Assembly (NCBI RefSeq): GCF_963678635.1
Contig: NC_087068.1
Coordinates: forward strand, 7,756,027 to 7,820,026
DNA: 64,000 nt
Reading direction: 5' to 3'
From: Symsagittifera roscoffensis
Taxonomy: Eukaryota > Xenacoelomorpha > Acoela > Convolutidae
The first letter of the stretch is position 1. Each line of letters opens with the position of its first letter. Both the position numbers and the translations under genes were made by a program. This document shows positions 11,932-20,600 of the stretch, in pieces. A model generated the notes under the pieces. It ran no database searches. It was not told the DNA's origin and saw only the letters and a program-made list of their open reading frames with translations.

Positions 11932-13251
11932 TTAGTCGAAAAAACCGTGGGGGAAGATGTCGTGTATTATGTCGGAATTAGTTAGTAATTTTGCTAGTAT
12001 GCGAATGATGTTTTTAGTTTGAAGCAGTGGCCAAAGCAATTGAAGTGCTTTAATGGTTTTTAGTTCTTCAGTGCCAACTGCAAACTCATAAGGTGTGTTT
12101 TGGATGAGATGATATAATTTGTGATTGTATTTAGTGTTGTGGATGAATTCTAATATCGGGATTTCTATAGGTTGAATAAATTCATGTGGGATAAGGAAGG
12201 GTCTGGATTCTTCTGCGTTGAAGGTCTTCGTGATGGGACAAAAAATATACATTTGGGTTATGGGATCATAATTGCGAAGAATACCGTGAAGGTTAGTATC
12301 TTTGATGCAATATGTGAAGTTAAGAAAAAATGGTGAAGTGTATTTAGAGTTAATAAATTGAAAACGGTGGTGTGGTTGTCTTGATGGAGTGTGTAGATCA
12401 AAGTGATTTTGTATGAAGCGATAATATGTATATGTGTGGGTTTGTTTAGTGCGTAACATAATGTCGTGTGAGCAGTGCAAATCTCGTTCATGTGGTGCAA
12501 GGAAATGGAAGGTTAGTGAAAATAATTGAAATTTTTTTTTAAAACTTTCGTAAGCTTGTGTGTCGGTTAGTGCTTCAGAAATGATGTGATCGAATTTGCG
12601 ATCAAATATATTGAGTGTAAATACATATGGTGTTTTAATGAAGAATTTTTTTGTGATTTGTGGGTTAGCGAAACGGTCATCATCTAAAAATTGGACTTGG
12701 TTACCTCGGATGATGTTATGATCGTAATATTCTAGCGTATATTCGTTAGCTCGGGGTGCAGTGTATGTTTTTAGTGACTTTTTATATCCTATACAAGTAA
12801 ATTGTCTATGTGTTAGTTGTGTAGTGAGTCGATATAGCATATCTTGATTTCTTTCTATATCGATGTGAGTATTAGATAAAGGTAGGCAAAGGGGGTTAGT
12901 AAAATGATAATATGATGTCCAATGAAGTGTAGGCATTAAAACTTGTTCATCTACAAAACTACGTGTGTCGTTAGTGTCGTTAGGGGTGTTCAAAGTATAC
13001 TGTGGAAATGATGGTAAGGTGATGGCTAAAAAATCTTTCGTGTTAGTGTGATTTGGATGATTAATATATTCACGGGCTGTTCCTGGTTTTGTTGGAAATG
13101 GATGGTTTGGGAATTTTCTTTTGAAAGTGCGGTAAGCTCTATTAGTGCTAATTGATGATTCGGTGGATGTGGATGATGGTGCTAATGATGCGGTATAAGC
13201 TGAAGAGGGTGTAGGAGTAGGTGGGTTTGATGATTCTATTGTGGATGAAAT
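11932..13251 (-). CDS. Downstream ORF after the Env-like region, function unknown
   Basis: Open for about 439 codons in the same frame as the Env-like ORF before it, separated from it only by the TAG at 13252-13254. The first possible non-AUG start inside it is near 12993, and there is no ATG at its beginning. The N-terminal ~60 residues are Ser/Thr/Pro-rich. The rest is a globular-looking, Tyr/His/Phe-rich protein (motifs such as LHWTSYYHF, HFLAPHERDLHCSHD, ENH-free C-terminus ending IFPHGFFD) with no membrane segment. It may be the continuation of the Env-like polyprotein after stop readthrough, or a separate 3' gene. I recognise no family. Confidence 0.55.
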   Translation of the reverse strand: MSSTIESSNPPTPTPSSAYTASLAPSSTSTESSISTNRAYRTFKRKFPNHPFPTKPGTAREYINHPNHTNTKDFLAITLPSFPQYTLNTPNDTNDTRSFVDEQVLMPTLHWTSYYHFTNPLCLPLSNTHIDIERNQDMLYRLTTQLTHRQFTCIGYKKSLKTYTAPRANEYTLEYYDHNIIRGNQVQFLDDDRFANPQITKKFFIKTPYVFTLNIFDRKFDHIISEALTDTQAYESFKKKFQLFSLTFHFLAPHERDLHCSHDIMLRTKQTHTYTYYRFIQNHFDLHTPSRQPHHRFQFINSKYTSPFFLNFTYCIKDTNLHGILRNYDPITQMYIFCPITKTFNAEESRPFLIPHEFIQPIEIPILEFIHNTKYNHKLYHLIQNTPYEFAVGTEELKTIKALQLLWPLLQTKNIIRILAKLLTNSDIIHDIFPHGFFD

Positions 13252-14856
13252 CTAGTTTATAGTGGGGGTGTCAAGGTGGAAGGGTTGTTGTTGTAGGGTG
13301 ATAAAATTATCTAGTTCTTGGGAGATTTGGGGGGTGTCTGGAGAATTGGATGATCGGTCTGAATGAAGTGAAGAGTAGGTTGGGGTGACTTGTGAAGCAT
13401 AAGAGGGTGTAGAAATGGATGGGAGTAGGCTATTTGGTGGAATTGGTTGAAAAGGGGGTTTTGAAAAAACTGAGGGGTTGGTTTGAAAATTATTGGATGG
13501 AGATGGTTCAGAGTCTGCAAATTCATCAGGAGTTTCAATATTTGGGTTATTGAGTTGTGAAATGGAGTATAAAACTGAGATATGTGAATTAGTGTCTGAA
13601 TTCATGCCTGATGTTATATTATTGGTTGGGAAATCGGGTGGCGGGAAAGCAAAAAGTGGAATTATTGTAATTGGAGTGTTGAGGTTGGTTGGGTGGGATT
13701 TTCGTGGGACTAGTGATAATGGATGGTTATGTGGTAGGGGTGATAACTGTGGTGCTGTAGGCGTTATGTCTACATTGTTATGTTCTTCGTCATATGTGTT
13801 CTGTCTTGTTGCTATTTTTGTGTTGTATTCTTTTATTTGTGCGTCTAAAAGAATTTTGTTTATTGATGATGAAAAAATTCCAAAAAATCCTGCAAATAGT
13901 ATGCGTGCTACACTTGCTTGTCTATTTACTTGTGTGTGTATAGCGCATGTATTGTAGATTCCTTTTAAGAGTGAAAAAAGAAATCCTATAAAGTTAAACA
14001 TTGCGTATAAAATAGTTAATTTTTCTAAGATGTAATAGGGCCATCCTAGAAAATCAAGAATTTCATTTTTGAGTGTAACAAAGCTAAAAATATTTATAGG
14101 TGAGATATCTTGTGGTCGGTATTTTTCACCGTTTAGATATATATAGTCTTTAATGTCTTTAAAATATCCGCTATAATCTTGTGTATAAATATCTGCAAAT
14201 CCTGCGGTTTCGGCAAGTTTGCGTAAGTTTTGGTCAATTGATTGTCTTTGTATAGTGTCCATTTGTGTTAATAATTCTTGGAATTGTTGTGTTCTAATGT
14301 GATGTTGGATATCGGATTTTGAATATATTCCAATTGATTGTAGGTCAATATTTGGGTTTCGAGCAATAGCTCTAATGCTTTCAGGTGAAAATTTTTTGAG
14401 TGATTGCATTAATGTGGGATATGGGGTAAGAAGGTAATATTTATCTTCATCAGGGTTCAGTTGTACTACATTGTGGCTATTTTCTGATCCACATGGGACT
14501 GCGGTATCCCAGAAATAGGTTCGTCTTGAAAGTGTGTCAACGAAATGTACTTTATTCTTATAAAAGATAGGGATTCTTTTATAGCATCGTTTATCTTCAA
14601 AAACATATAGTGGTGATACTTTTTTGGTACAGGTATAAAACCATAAAATGTTTCCTTCGTAGTCTAAAAAATTTGATCTATTGCCTGATAGTAAATATCC
14701 TGCGTAGGGTATTTTTAATACTGCTAATGCAAGTGATTGGAGGATTTGTGTCCTTTCTAATTCGCATAGTTGGTGAAGTGTTTCTAATTCAGCGAGTGAC
14801 ATTTCTTGAAAAATGCGGCTAATTGTGTAGTCTGATTTCATATCTAGGTGAATATC
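13252..14856 (-). pseudogene. Env-like glycoprotein, C-terminal (membrane-anchor) part
   Basis: The ORF starts at ATG 14841 (529 codons). The frame is open upstream to the in-frame TAG at 14857-14859, which separates it from the preceding Env segment. It has a Cys-containing ectodomain portion for about 250 residues, and a hydrophobic stretch (around LGWPYYILEKLTILYAMFNF) with a second weaker one (ARILFAGFFGIFSS). A long Pro/Ser/Thr-rich tail follows. This is the layout of the transmembrane half of a retroelement envelope protein. The call is from architecture, not a recognised signature. An in-frame TAG also ends it before the 11932-13251 ORF. Confidence 0.55.
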
Positions 14857-15170
14857 CTAGTGAATATTACCGAAATATGTACTATTCATTAGTGATAGTT
14901 CTTGTAAACGTGTGCTTCTAGTGTCATGGGGTTTTAGATGTCCACCAGGTTGACCTTTACTCTTTTGAAAATTAACTGGTATATATGATGTTCCTTCGTT
15001 TATAGGATGAATTGTGGCGTATGGGTCGATTTTTATTTTTCCAGTGGTCATGTCGAATCCTTTTTCGTATTCAACTAATATTTCAGTGTATTGTGTTTTG
15101 TGAAGTGGGTTTCTGTATTTACATGCAAGTTCTGTTTCTTGATATATTTGAAAACGTGTCAATTTATTTT
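14857..15170 (-). pseudogene. Env-like ectodomain segment, frame-shifted
   Basis: Open segment of about 100 codons in the same frame as the following Env part but shifted against the segment before it. The break lies in 15171-15220. It contains Cys (ELACKYRNP) and mixed polar residues typical of an ectodomain. It ends at an in-frame TAG (14857-14859). A 27-nt GT...AG segment, 14844-14870, spans that stop. It is part of one broken coding region, not a gene by itself. Confidence 0.5.
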
Positions 15171-16121
15171 CTATATTGTGTTCCTAAAATTAGAACTTTG
15201 TTTTCGTGATGGATTTACTTGTTCATATGGAATTGACTGTATAAAATATTTTTCGTGAAATTTTATCATACGAGCGTGTATTTTTGCTACTTGAAATGTT
15301 GTACATGTGTCTTCGGGGAACCAAACAATTGTTGCTTGTGTTCGTGTTGTAGGGTCACAATAGCCTTGATCGTTTTTACAAGGTAATCTAATTCCTTGAT
15401 AGATCATATTGTTGTCAGATAAATTGCGTGTGAGTTGTATTTTTTCGAGTTGTATTTTCCAATCGAAAAACATTATTTCTTGGTATCCTTTATTTTTTGT
15501 GTCTGCTTTGCATTTTGATGGGTTATTTATACCAATATGTGGTACCCAGTGTTTATCGTGTATGTCATAAGTTAATCTTCCGTGTGCGCCATTGTATGGG
15601 TATTTTTCATCTAATTTTATATGTCCTTGATATCTTTCAAGTTCTGCTTGATGTACAGAATCTGAAAAAACTTAGAAATAAACTAACTTTCTATCTGTGT
15701 TTTTATTTTTTGTGATATTTAGTCTGAGTAACTCGTTTTTACAATCTTCGGGATGGAGATGTAAAAGTCGTTCGATATTACTCTGGTAGAATGATTCGTG
15801 GTCAAGTCGGTTTTTATTTCCATTAGAGACTTGTGAACAATGTACTTTCTTTTCAGAAAATGTTGCTGTGAATTTATATCCTATAACTGTTGTTGCTCGG
15901 GCTTTTGAATAAAGTGTCGCTATGACATTTGTTGTTTCTATGGCTTGTGGTTCTGTTTCGCATTGTGATATTTGATTTATTGCATATTTGTGTAGTGTTT
16001 TTTGTTCGTTTTCTTCACAATCGTAATGTGTTACTAATAAATCTTGGGGTCCTGTGCGGGGGGAAGGGTTTATGTTTTGATTGGAGGTTACTAGAAAAAA
16101 GAATGGAGAAAAATAATATTT
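15171..16121 (-). pseudogene. Env-like glycoprotein, N-terminal (surface) part
   Basis: One continuous frame without an ATG, rich in Cys (THYDCEEN, SQCETEP, KVHCSQV, HPEDCKN, SKCKAD, LPCKND, EDTCTTF) and with Asn-X-Ser/Thr sites, as in a secreted ectodomain. It is interrupted by TAA at 15672-15674 and ends at a frameshift near 15171-15220. Just upstream, in another frame, an ATG at 16134 opens a hydrophobic signal-like peptide (MYILKILFFSILFSS). The two frames meet at a C-rich run near 16056-16063. It follows the integrase and the Pro/Ser/Thr-rich ORF, the usual place of env. The family is not identified. Confidence 0.55.
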
Positions 16122-17270
16122 TTAGAATATACATGTGTATGACAATCCTGAGTATGGGTTATAAAATGTGATGTAACCAATTGTCTTTTTGGTATATCTG
16201 TCGTATTTGTATATTACTTCAGTTGTTATAAATGGTGGTGGTAGGGATTGAGCTGTTATATTTGGTGGGATTAATGGATAGGGATATTGAGTAATGTTGT
16301 TTAATTTAACCGTGATTTCAAATTTTAATTGTAGACTATTTTGTTGGAGTATTTGGATGTTATGATCACGAATGTCTTCGTGGATGTCTTGTCTATATTG
16401 TAGTCTATTTAGTGCCCAGTTGTGGAGTCGGTTACTTTCTGGGTGTTGTCCAAATAATGGTGGAGGTGCTGTGAATGTATTCCAGTCTAGTCTTAAAGGA
16501 ATATTTGTTGATGATTGTTCTCGGTATCTAGCGTCGAGGTTATTTGGGAAATTGAAGTTAAAAGGCGTTGGTGAAATCTGGCTGATTGATGGTGTTGATG
16601 GTAGTGATAATGTTTCTGGTAGTGATGAGGATGTTGTTGTATCCGTTGAAATATCTATTGGATCATTGATTAAATTTGGTTCACCTTGTGTGAATGAATG
16701 TGTTGTCCAATATGGTAGTCGTGATGTTTGGTTTGTAGGGTTAAAGGGATTTTCACGTATTTGTTCAGATGTTGGTGTTGAACCTAAGTAATCTGAGGGT
16801 AGGCTTGAGGTGCTACGTTGTGAAAGAAGCGTAGGGGTTTCTGGTAATATACCGATGGGGTTTTCTGGAGTACTTTGTGATGGTCATTGGGGTATATCAA
16901 AATGAACTCGGGGAGTTTGAAAATTTCTGTTTCGTCGAGGATGTATAATTTGTCTATTTATTTCGACTGTATTTTGGTTTTGACTAGGATTTCGTATTCT
17001 ACTTAATTCTTGTGGTAATGTTGGGTATAAGTTATATGTTGGTTCACTTAGAGGTGCTTGTCGTTGAACTGGTTCTAGTGGTTCTGATAAGCGAGCGTGT
17101 CGTTCTTCAAAGGTATATGGGTTATCTTGAAAGGAAATTCGTGTAGATGTTTGGGGGTTTTGGGTAGTTGAAAGTGTTGTTGGGTTATCTTGGGATGATG
17201 TCGGTGAAGACTGACTGTGTGACTGTTGGTTAGCAATTTTTGATAGGTTTTGATCTATTCTTTTAGTGAA
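16122..17270 (-). pseudogene. Pro/Ser/Thr-rich ORF between integrase and Env
   Basis: A single frame open from about 17267 to the TAA at 16122-16124, broken once by TGA at 16884-16886, about 380 codons in all and lacking an ATG. The N-terminal two thirds are Gln/Asn/Ser/Thr/Pro-rich and disordered-looking. The last ~120 residues look folded (FGQHPESNRLHNWALNRL, KYDRYTKKTIGYITFY). It is in the same frame as the Env N-terminal segment that follows. It may therefore be the N-terminal extension of the Env-like protein or a separate accessory protein. No family recognised. Confidence 0.45.
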
Positions 17271-17520
17271 AAAATTTATGTTTATTATAGTATTCTTCTA
17301 GAAAAAGAATTAGGAGGATTGTTGCTAGGGCGAATGTGATGATTGCTTTCTTTATACATTTGCATATTGTCAAGATGAGGGATGATAGAAATGTTATAAA
17401 AATTACAAATAGTAAGAAAAAATCTGTTCTACTAAAAATGTTCGTATCATTTAGATAAATTTTGTGAATCGTACCTGTGGATATAGTCAATAGCTTTTGA
17501 AAGCTGGAGGTATAGTTCAA
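17263..17520 (-). CDS. Hydrophobic ORF with two membrane segments
   Basis: 85 codons. A strongly hydrophobic centre (FFLLFVIFITFLSSLILTIC, then a KCIKKA turn and ITFALATILLILFL) suggests two membrane helices. It overlaps the preceding ORF (17447-17677) and runs into the following Pro/Ser/Thr-rich frame at a T6 run near 17269-17274, with a +1 offset. It could be the membrane-anchoring start of that protein. The start codon is uncertain. Confidence 0.4.
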   Translation of the reverse strand: MNYTSSFQKLLTISTGTIHKIYLNDTNIFSRTDFFLLFVIFITFLSSLILTICKCIKKAIITFALATILLILFLEEYYNKHKFFH

Positions 17521-17677
17521 ATATGGAATAGAAAATTAAAAAAATATTGCAAAAAATGATTAAGATTATTACAAAAGATTCAAAGGTATCAAAAAGAAAT
17601 ATGATTAAAAGTTTAAATATCGTTAAAAAGTTTATGAGAATGTTAAGAATTATGTTGACTGGTCGAGAGAAGAGCAT
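17447..17677 (-). CDS. Small hydrophobic ORF
   Basis: ATG at 17677, 76 codons, with two to three hydrophobic stretches (IILNILINFLTIFKLLIIFL, IILIIFCNIFLIF). It is the first ATG frame after the integrase tail, about 600 bp downstream. It overlaps 17263-17520 in a different frame. A small membrane protein is possible, but low sequence complexity weakens the call. Confidence 0.35.
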   Translation of the reverse strand: MLFSRPVNIILNILINFLTIFKLLIIFLFDTFESFVIILIIFCNIFLIFYSIFELYLQLSKAIDYIHRYDSQNLSK

Positions 17678-18293
17678 TTAAGAAATGGCTTCTCGATCGA
17701 ATATTTTTTGTTGTTTGAGGCAATTTTCAAGTGTGGTCGAATTATTTATTGGTTTTTTGACAAGTGGGTTGAGTTTTGTGAAAAATTGTTGGGGGCAAAT
17801 TTTATGGTGATTGGGAGGTCTTCTTTTTCTTTATTTTTATTTGTCAAATGATCTGGGGTATTTTTGAGATTTTTATACTTTAGGCTAATTAAAATGGTCG
17901 TTCTTTTACTTTAGGCTAAGTTAACAGATTTGTTTTGGGGGGTATTTGAGGTCTGAGTTGGGGAAATATTGTTGATCTTTGGGTTATTAGATAAGGGAGG
18001 GTTATGATATTATGGTGATATTTATTTTAGTTGTCAAGTTGGGGTGGTTTGCTTATTTTTGACTTGGAGGTCGCAAAGTTATAATTATAGATATGCCTGG
18101 AGTTTTATATCGTTCGTCTAGTTGATCTGTGTTAGAGTTAGAGAAAGTGACGGATTGGATGAACTATGATTATGAACTAGAATCGCTGCGTGTTTGTCAG
18201 CATGTTATTTTGAAAAATGAAAGTTCAAAATATTTCAGAGGTGCAAAAATTATTAAATATAAAATTAAAGCTGTTTTTGAAATTTGACTTTCT
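17678..18293 (-). other. Element spacer after integrase
   Basis: About 600 bp without a supported reading frame on either strand. It contains a direct repeat ACTTTAGGCTAA near 17877 and 17909. It may hold splice or translation signals for the downstream ORFs, but none is provable. Confidence 0.4.
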
Positions 18294-18593
18294 TTAATAT
18301 TTTAGATTGTGGAATGTTTTATAGTTTTTACGTGGTTGATTTCTAAGTCGTGATGACTCTCTATGTTCTGATTTGTCGATTTGTTCTTGGGGTATTATTT
18401 TTTCTGTCTTTTTTCTATTGTTTCTTTCTTTTTGAGGTGTATTTTGATCTAGCTTTTTTGTATTGTTTTTCGTTGTAGTTGATTTTTTATTTTGGTTTTC
18501 GAGGTGAATGTCATGTTGTTCCTTTGTTTTATTTTCCATATGTGGGTTATTTTGAATAACTTTTAAACCTGTGAAAGAATATAGTTGAGTTAG
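18294..18593 (-). pseudogene. Integrase C-terminal tail after in-frame stop
   Basis: Same frame as the integrase ORF, directly after its TAA. An ATG at 18539 gives 81 codons that are Lys/Asn/Gln-rich. The tail ends in an Arg/Ser-rich SSRLRNQPRKNYKTF-type motif of the kind often found at the C-terminus of Ty3/gypsy integrases. This favours its being the natural end of Pol, cut off by one stop codon. Confidence 0.55.
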
Positions 18594-20570
18594 TTAGCGT
18601 AGTGCGTGTTCTTTTGGGTAATAAGGTAATAGGTTGTTTCGATGTTGAACAATTTCTTTTTGGTCTGAGTCGGTGATTTTATATGTGACATCAGTGGGTT
18701 TGGCAATTATTTGGTATGGTCCTTTACGAAGGGGTTGTAATTTTTTAGCGATTCCTTTTTGAGTGTTAAAATTGGGTATTAAAACAAATGTTCCAATTTT
18801 TAAATCGGAGGCTGGTGTAAAGCGTGAATTTATTTGTTCATTAATGTTTTGCTTTTGTAACAACTTTTTTGTTACTTTTTGGTAAACTTCATTGTTTTTT
18901 TTATCTCTGTTTAAAATCCATTCGGTGTGTGTACCGGAGGCTAATTTAAGAATTTGTGGGTGATGAAAATGATCTTCATCGTGTGTGTGTAAAGGTAGGT
19001 TATAACAAATTGAGTCTTTATTCGGTTGACAATAACTTTGTGCATTTTTATGAGAGTTTGCTGTAAACATAATTGGTTTGCGTGGCTTTTGATTAAAAAC
19101 CATTTCATATGGTGACATTCCTAGAGTTGTCGTGATTTGTGAATTATATGCTAAGGGAAATAGTTTTACATCTACTGACCATTCGGTGTATCTTGTATCA
19201 TTTCCATTGATGATACATCTAAGATATTCTTGTAGTGAACGGTTCATACCTTCGACTAAGCCGTTTGTCCAAGGTGCGTGAGATGTACGTGGTTTGTGTT
19301 TGATGTTATATAAATGACATATTGTGATGATTTCATTATTTATGAATTCTGTACCGTTGTCTGTGACTAAAGTTTCTGGTAGTCCGAATTTGGCTATCCA
19401 GTGTTCATAAAGTGTTGTGTAAGCGTAATAAGCGTTACAATGTGGTACTGGGTTAAGTGCTACATAATGGGTAAATGCGTCAACAATTACCATAATGTAG
19501 GAGTTTCCTTCGGATGAGGGTGAAATTGGTCCTTTTGTATCAAATGAAATACGGTGGTTAAAGTACAAACTTTGTCCTTTAAAATCTTGTTTTTGTGCTA
19601 TTAGTTTTTGATTTGGATAAGGTTTATTTAGCTGACATACTATACAATCATTGCATAGTACTTTTATCCAAATTGGTGCATTTGGAAAATAAAAGTTTTG
19701 TATGAAATTTGAATATGTTTTCTCTGATCCAGAGTGTCCTTTAATGTTTTGTGTATGTGAAATATTAAAAGCTATCAGAATCATACTTAGAGGGAGACAG
19801 GGAACTATAGATTCATTTAATTGGTATTCTAGAAGGTCTGTGTTTTCATTAATTGTTGTATTATTAAATTTTCGAAAATATCTGAGGAGTGTTTTATTTT
19901 CTAAAATAGTTGTATCTGCCTTGACGGGTTTAGTTTTATATTTGTGCCATGATTTTAGTTGTCTAATTACTGGGTCGAGATTTTGATATTGTTTCAAAGT
20001 ATTAATTGTAATTTTATCTGTTGGGGGGAGAAAAATGTTTTCAATTTCTAATTTAGATAAAGGAATTGTATCAAGTGGGTCATGGAGGTCAAAAACTTGA
20101 TTTATTGTGTATTTTGAATCGTTTGTTTGTGGTCCTGATAAATTTATTTTATCAGTTAGATTTTCTTTTTCAATTAATGGAAAAAGGTCTTTTTTATGCG
20201 GGTGTTGTTTTACTCTTTTTTGTTGGGTGTTATTTTTTATCCATTGTGAATATGGAATTGGTTTAAAAGTTGATGTTCCAAGTAGATCAACTTCGTAGTG
20301 GTTATTTAGGCAATCTAAATAAAGTGGGAAGTGTTGTAGATTGTTTATCTGTGATTGTTCAACGTCAGTTTTTACTGCATATTTGCATTCTAGTTGGGGT
20401 GATGTTTCGTTTTCTGCAAGGTAGAATTTTATATCTTTGGGTATTTCAACTGTAGTTTTACGTGTAAGTAATTCAGGTGGTGTATTTCGGCTTAAAGTGT
20501 CTGGTAATGCAAGATTCTTTCCTGCTGTCCAAACTATATGTAAGTAATTGAAATCTTTCCTGCTGTCCAA
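18594..20570 (-). CDS. Pol: end of RNase H plus integrase
   Basis: 658 codons. The first ~30 residues (LHIVWTAGKNLALPDTLSRN) match the end of gypsy-type RNase H or its connection. A zinc-binding HHCC region follows (…NISHTQNIKGHSG…, CNDCIVCQ). The catalytic core has D (SFDTKGPISP), D (LVTDNGTEFIN) and E (NGLVEGMNRSLQEY), the DDE triad. Near the end is a GPY/F-type module (LRKGPYQIIAKPTDVTYKI). The reaction is 3' processing and strand transfer of element cDNA into host DNA. It is in frame with the RT ORF upstream but separated from it by stops and a small local duplication. It ends with TAA at 18594. Confidence 0.85.
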   Translation of the reverse strand: MDSRKDFNYLHIVWTAGKNLALPDTLSRNTPPELLTRKTTVEIPKDIKFYLAENETSPQLECKYAVKTDVEQSQINNLQHFPLYLDCLNNHYEVDLLGTSTFKPIPYSQWIKNNTQQKRVKQHPHKKDLFPLIEKENLTDKINLSGPQTNDSKYTINQVFDLHDPLDTIPLSKLEIENIFLPPTDKITINTLKQYQNLDPVIRQLKSWHKYKTKPVKADTTILENKTLLRYFRKFNNTTINENTDLLEYQLNESIVPCLPLSMILIAFNISHTQNIKGHSGSEKTYSNFIQNFYFPNAPIWIKVLCNDCIVCQLNKPYPNQKLIAQKQDFKGQSLYFNHRISFDTKGPISPSSEGNSYIMVIVDAFTHYVALNPVPHCNAYYAYTTLYEHWIAKFGLPETLVTDNGTEFINNEIITICHLYNIKHKPRTSHAPWTNGLVEGMNRSLQEYLRCIINGNDTRYTEWSVDVKLFPLAYNSQITTTLGMSPYEMVFNQKPRKPIMFTANSHKNAQSYCQPNKDSICYNLPLHTHDEDHFHHPQILKLASGTHTEWILNRDKKNNEVYQKVTKKLLQKQNINEQINSRFTPASDLKIGTFVLIPNFNTQKGIAKKLQPLRKGPYQIIAKPTDVTYKITDSDQKEIVQHRNNLLPYYPKEHALR

Positions 20571-20600
20571 ACTATATGTAAGTAATTAGAATTAATTGAA
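20520..20600 (-). repeat. 38-bp tandem duplication at the RNase H break
   Basis: A block including 'ttacttacatatagtttgg' and 'acagcaggaaagatttcaa' occurs twice in a row, giving the stop of the RT ORF and a second start for the integrase ORF. Just before it, RNase H lacks the expected third acidic (TDHKP-like) region, so this is a deletion plus duplication scar. Confidence 0.7.

Noticed and set aside
13493..13957. 154-codon plus-strand frame
   Set aside because: Antisense shadow of the Pro/Ser/Thr-rich tail of the Env-like ORF.
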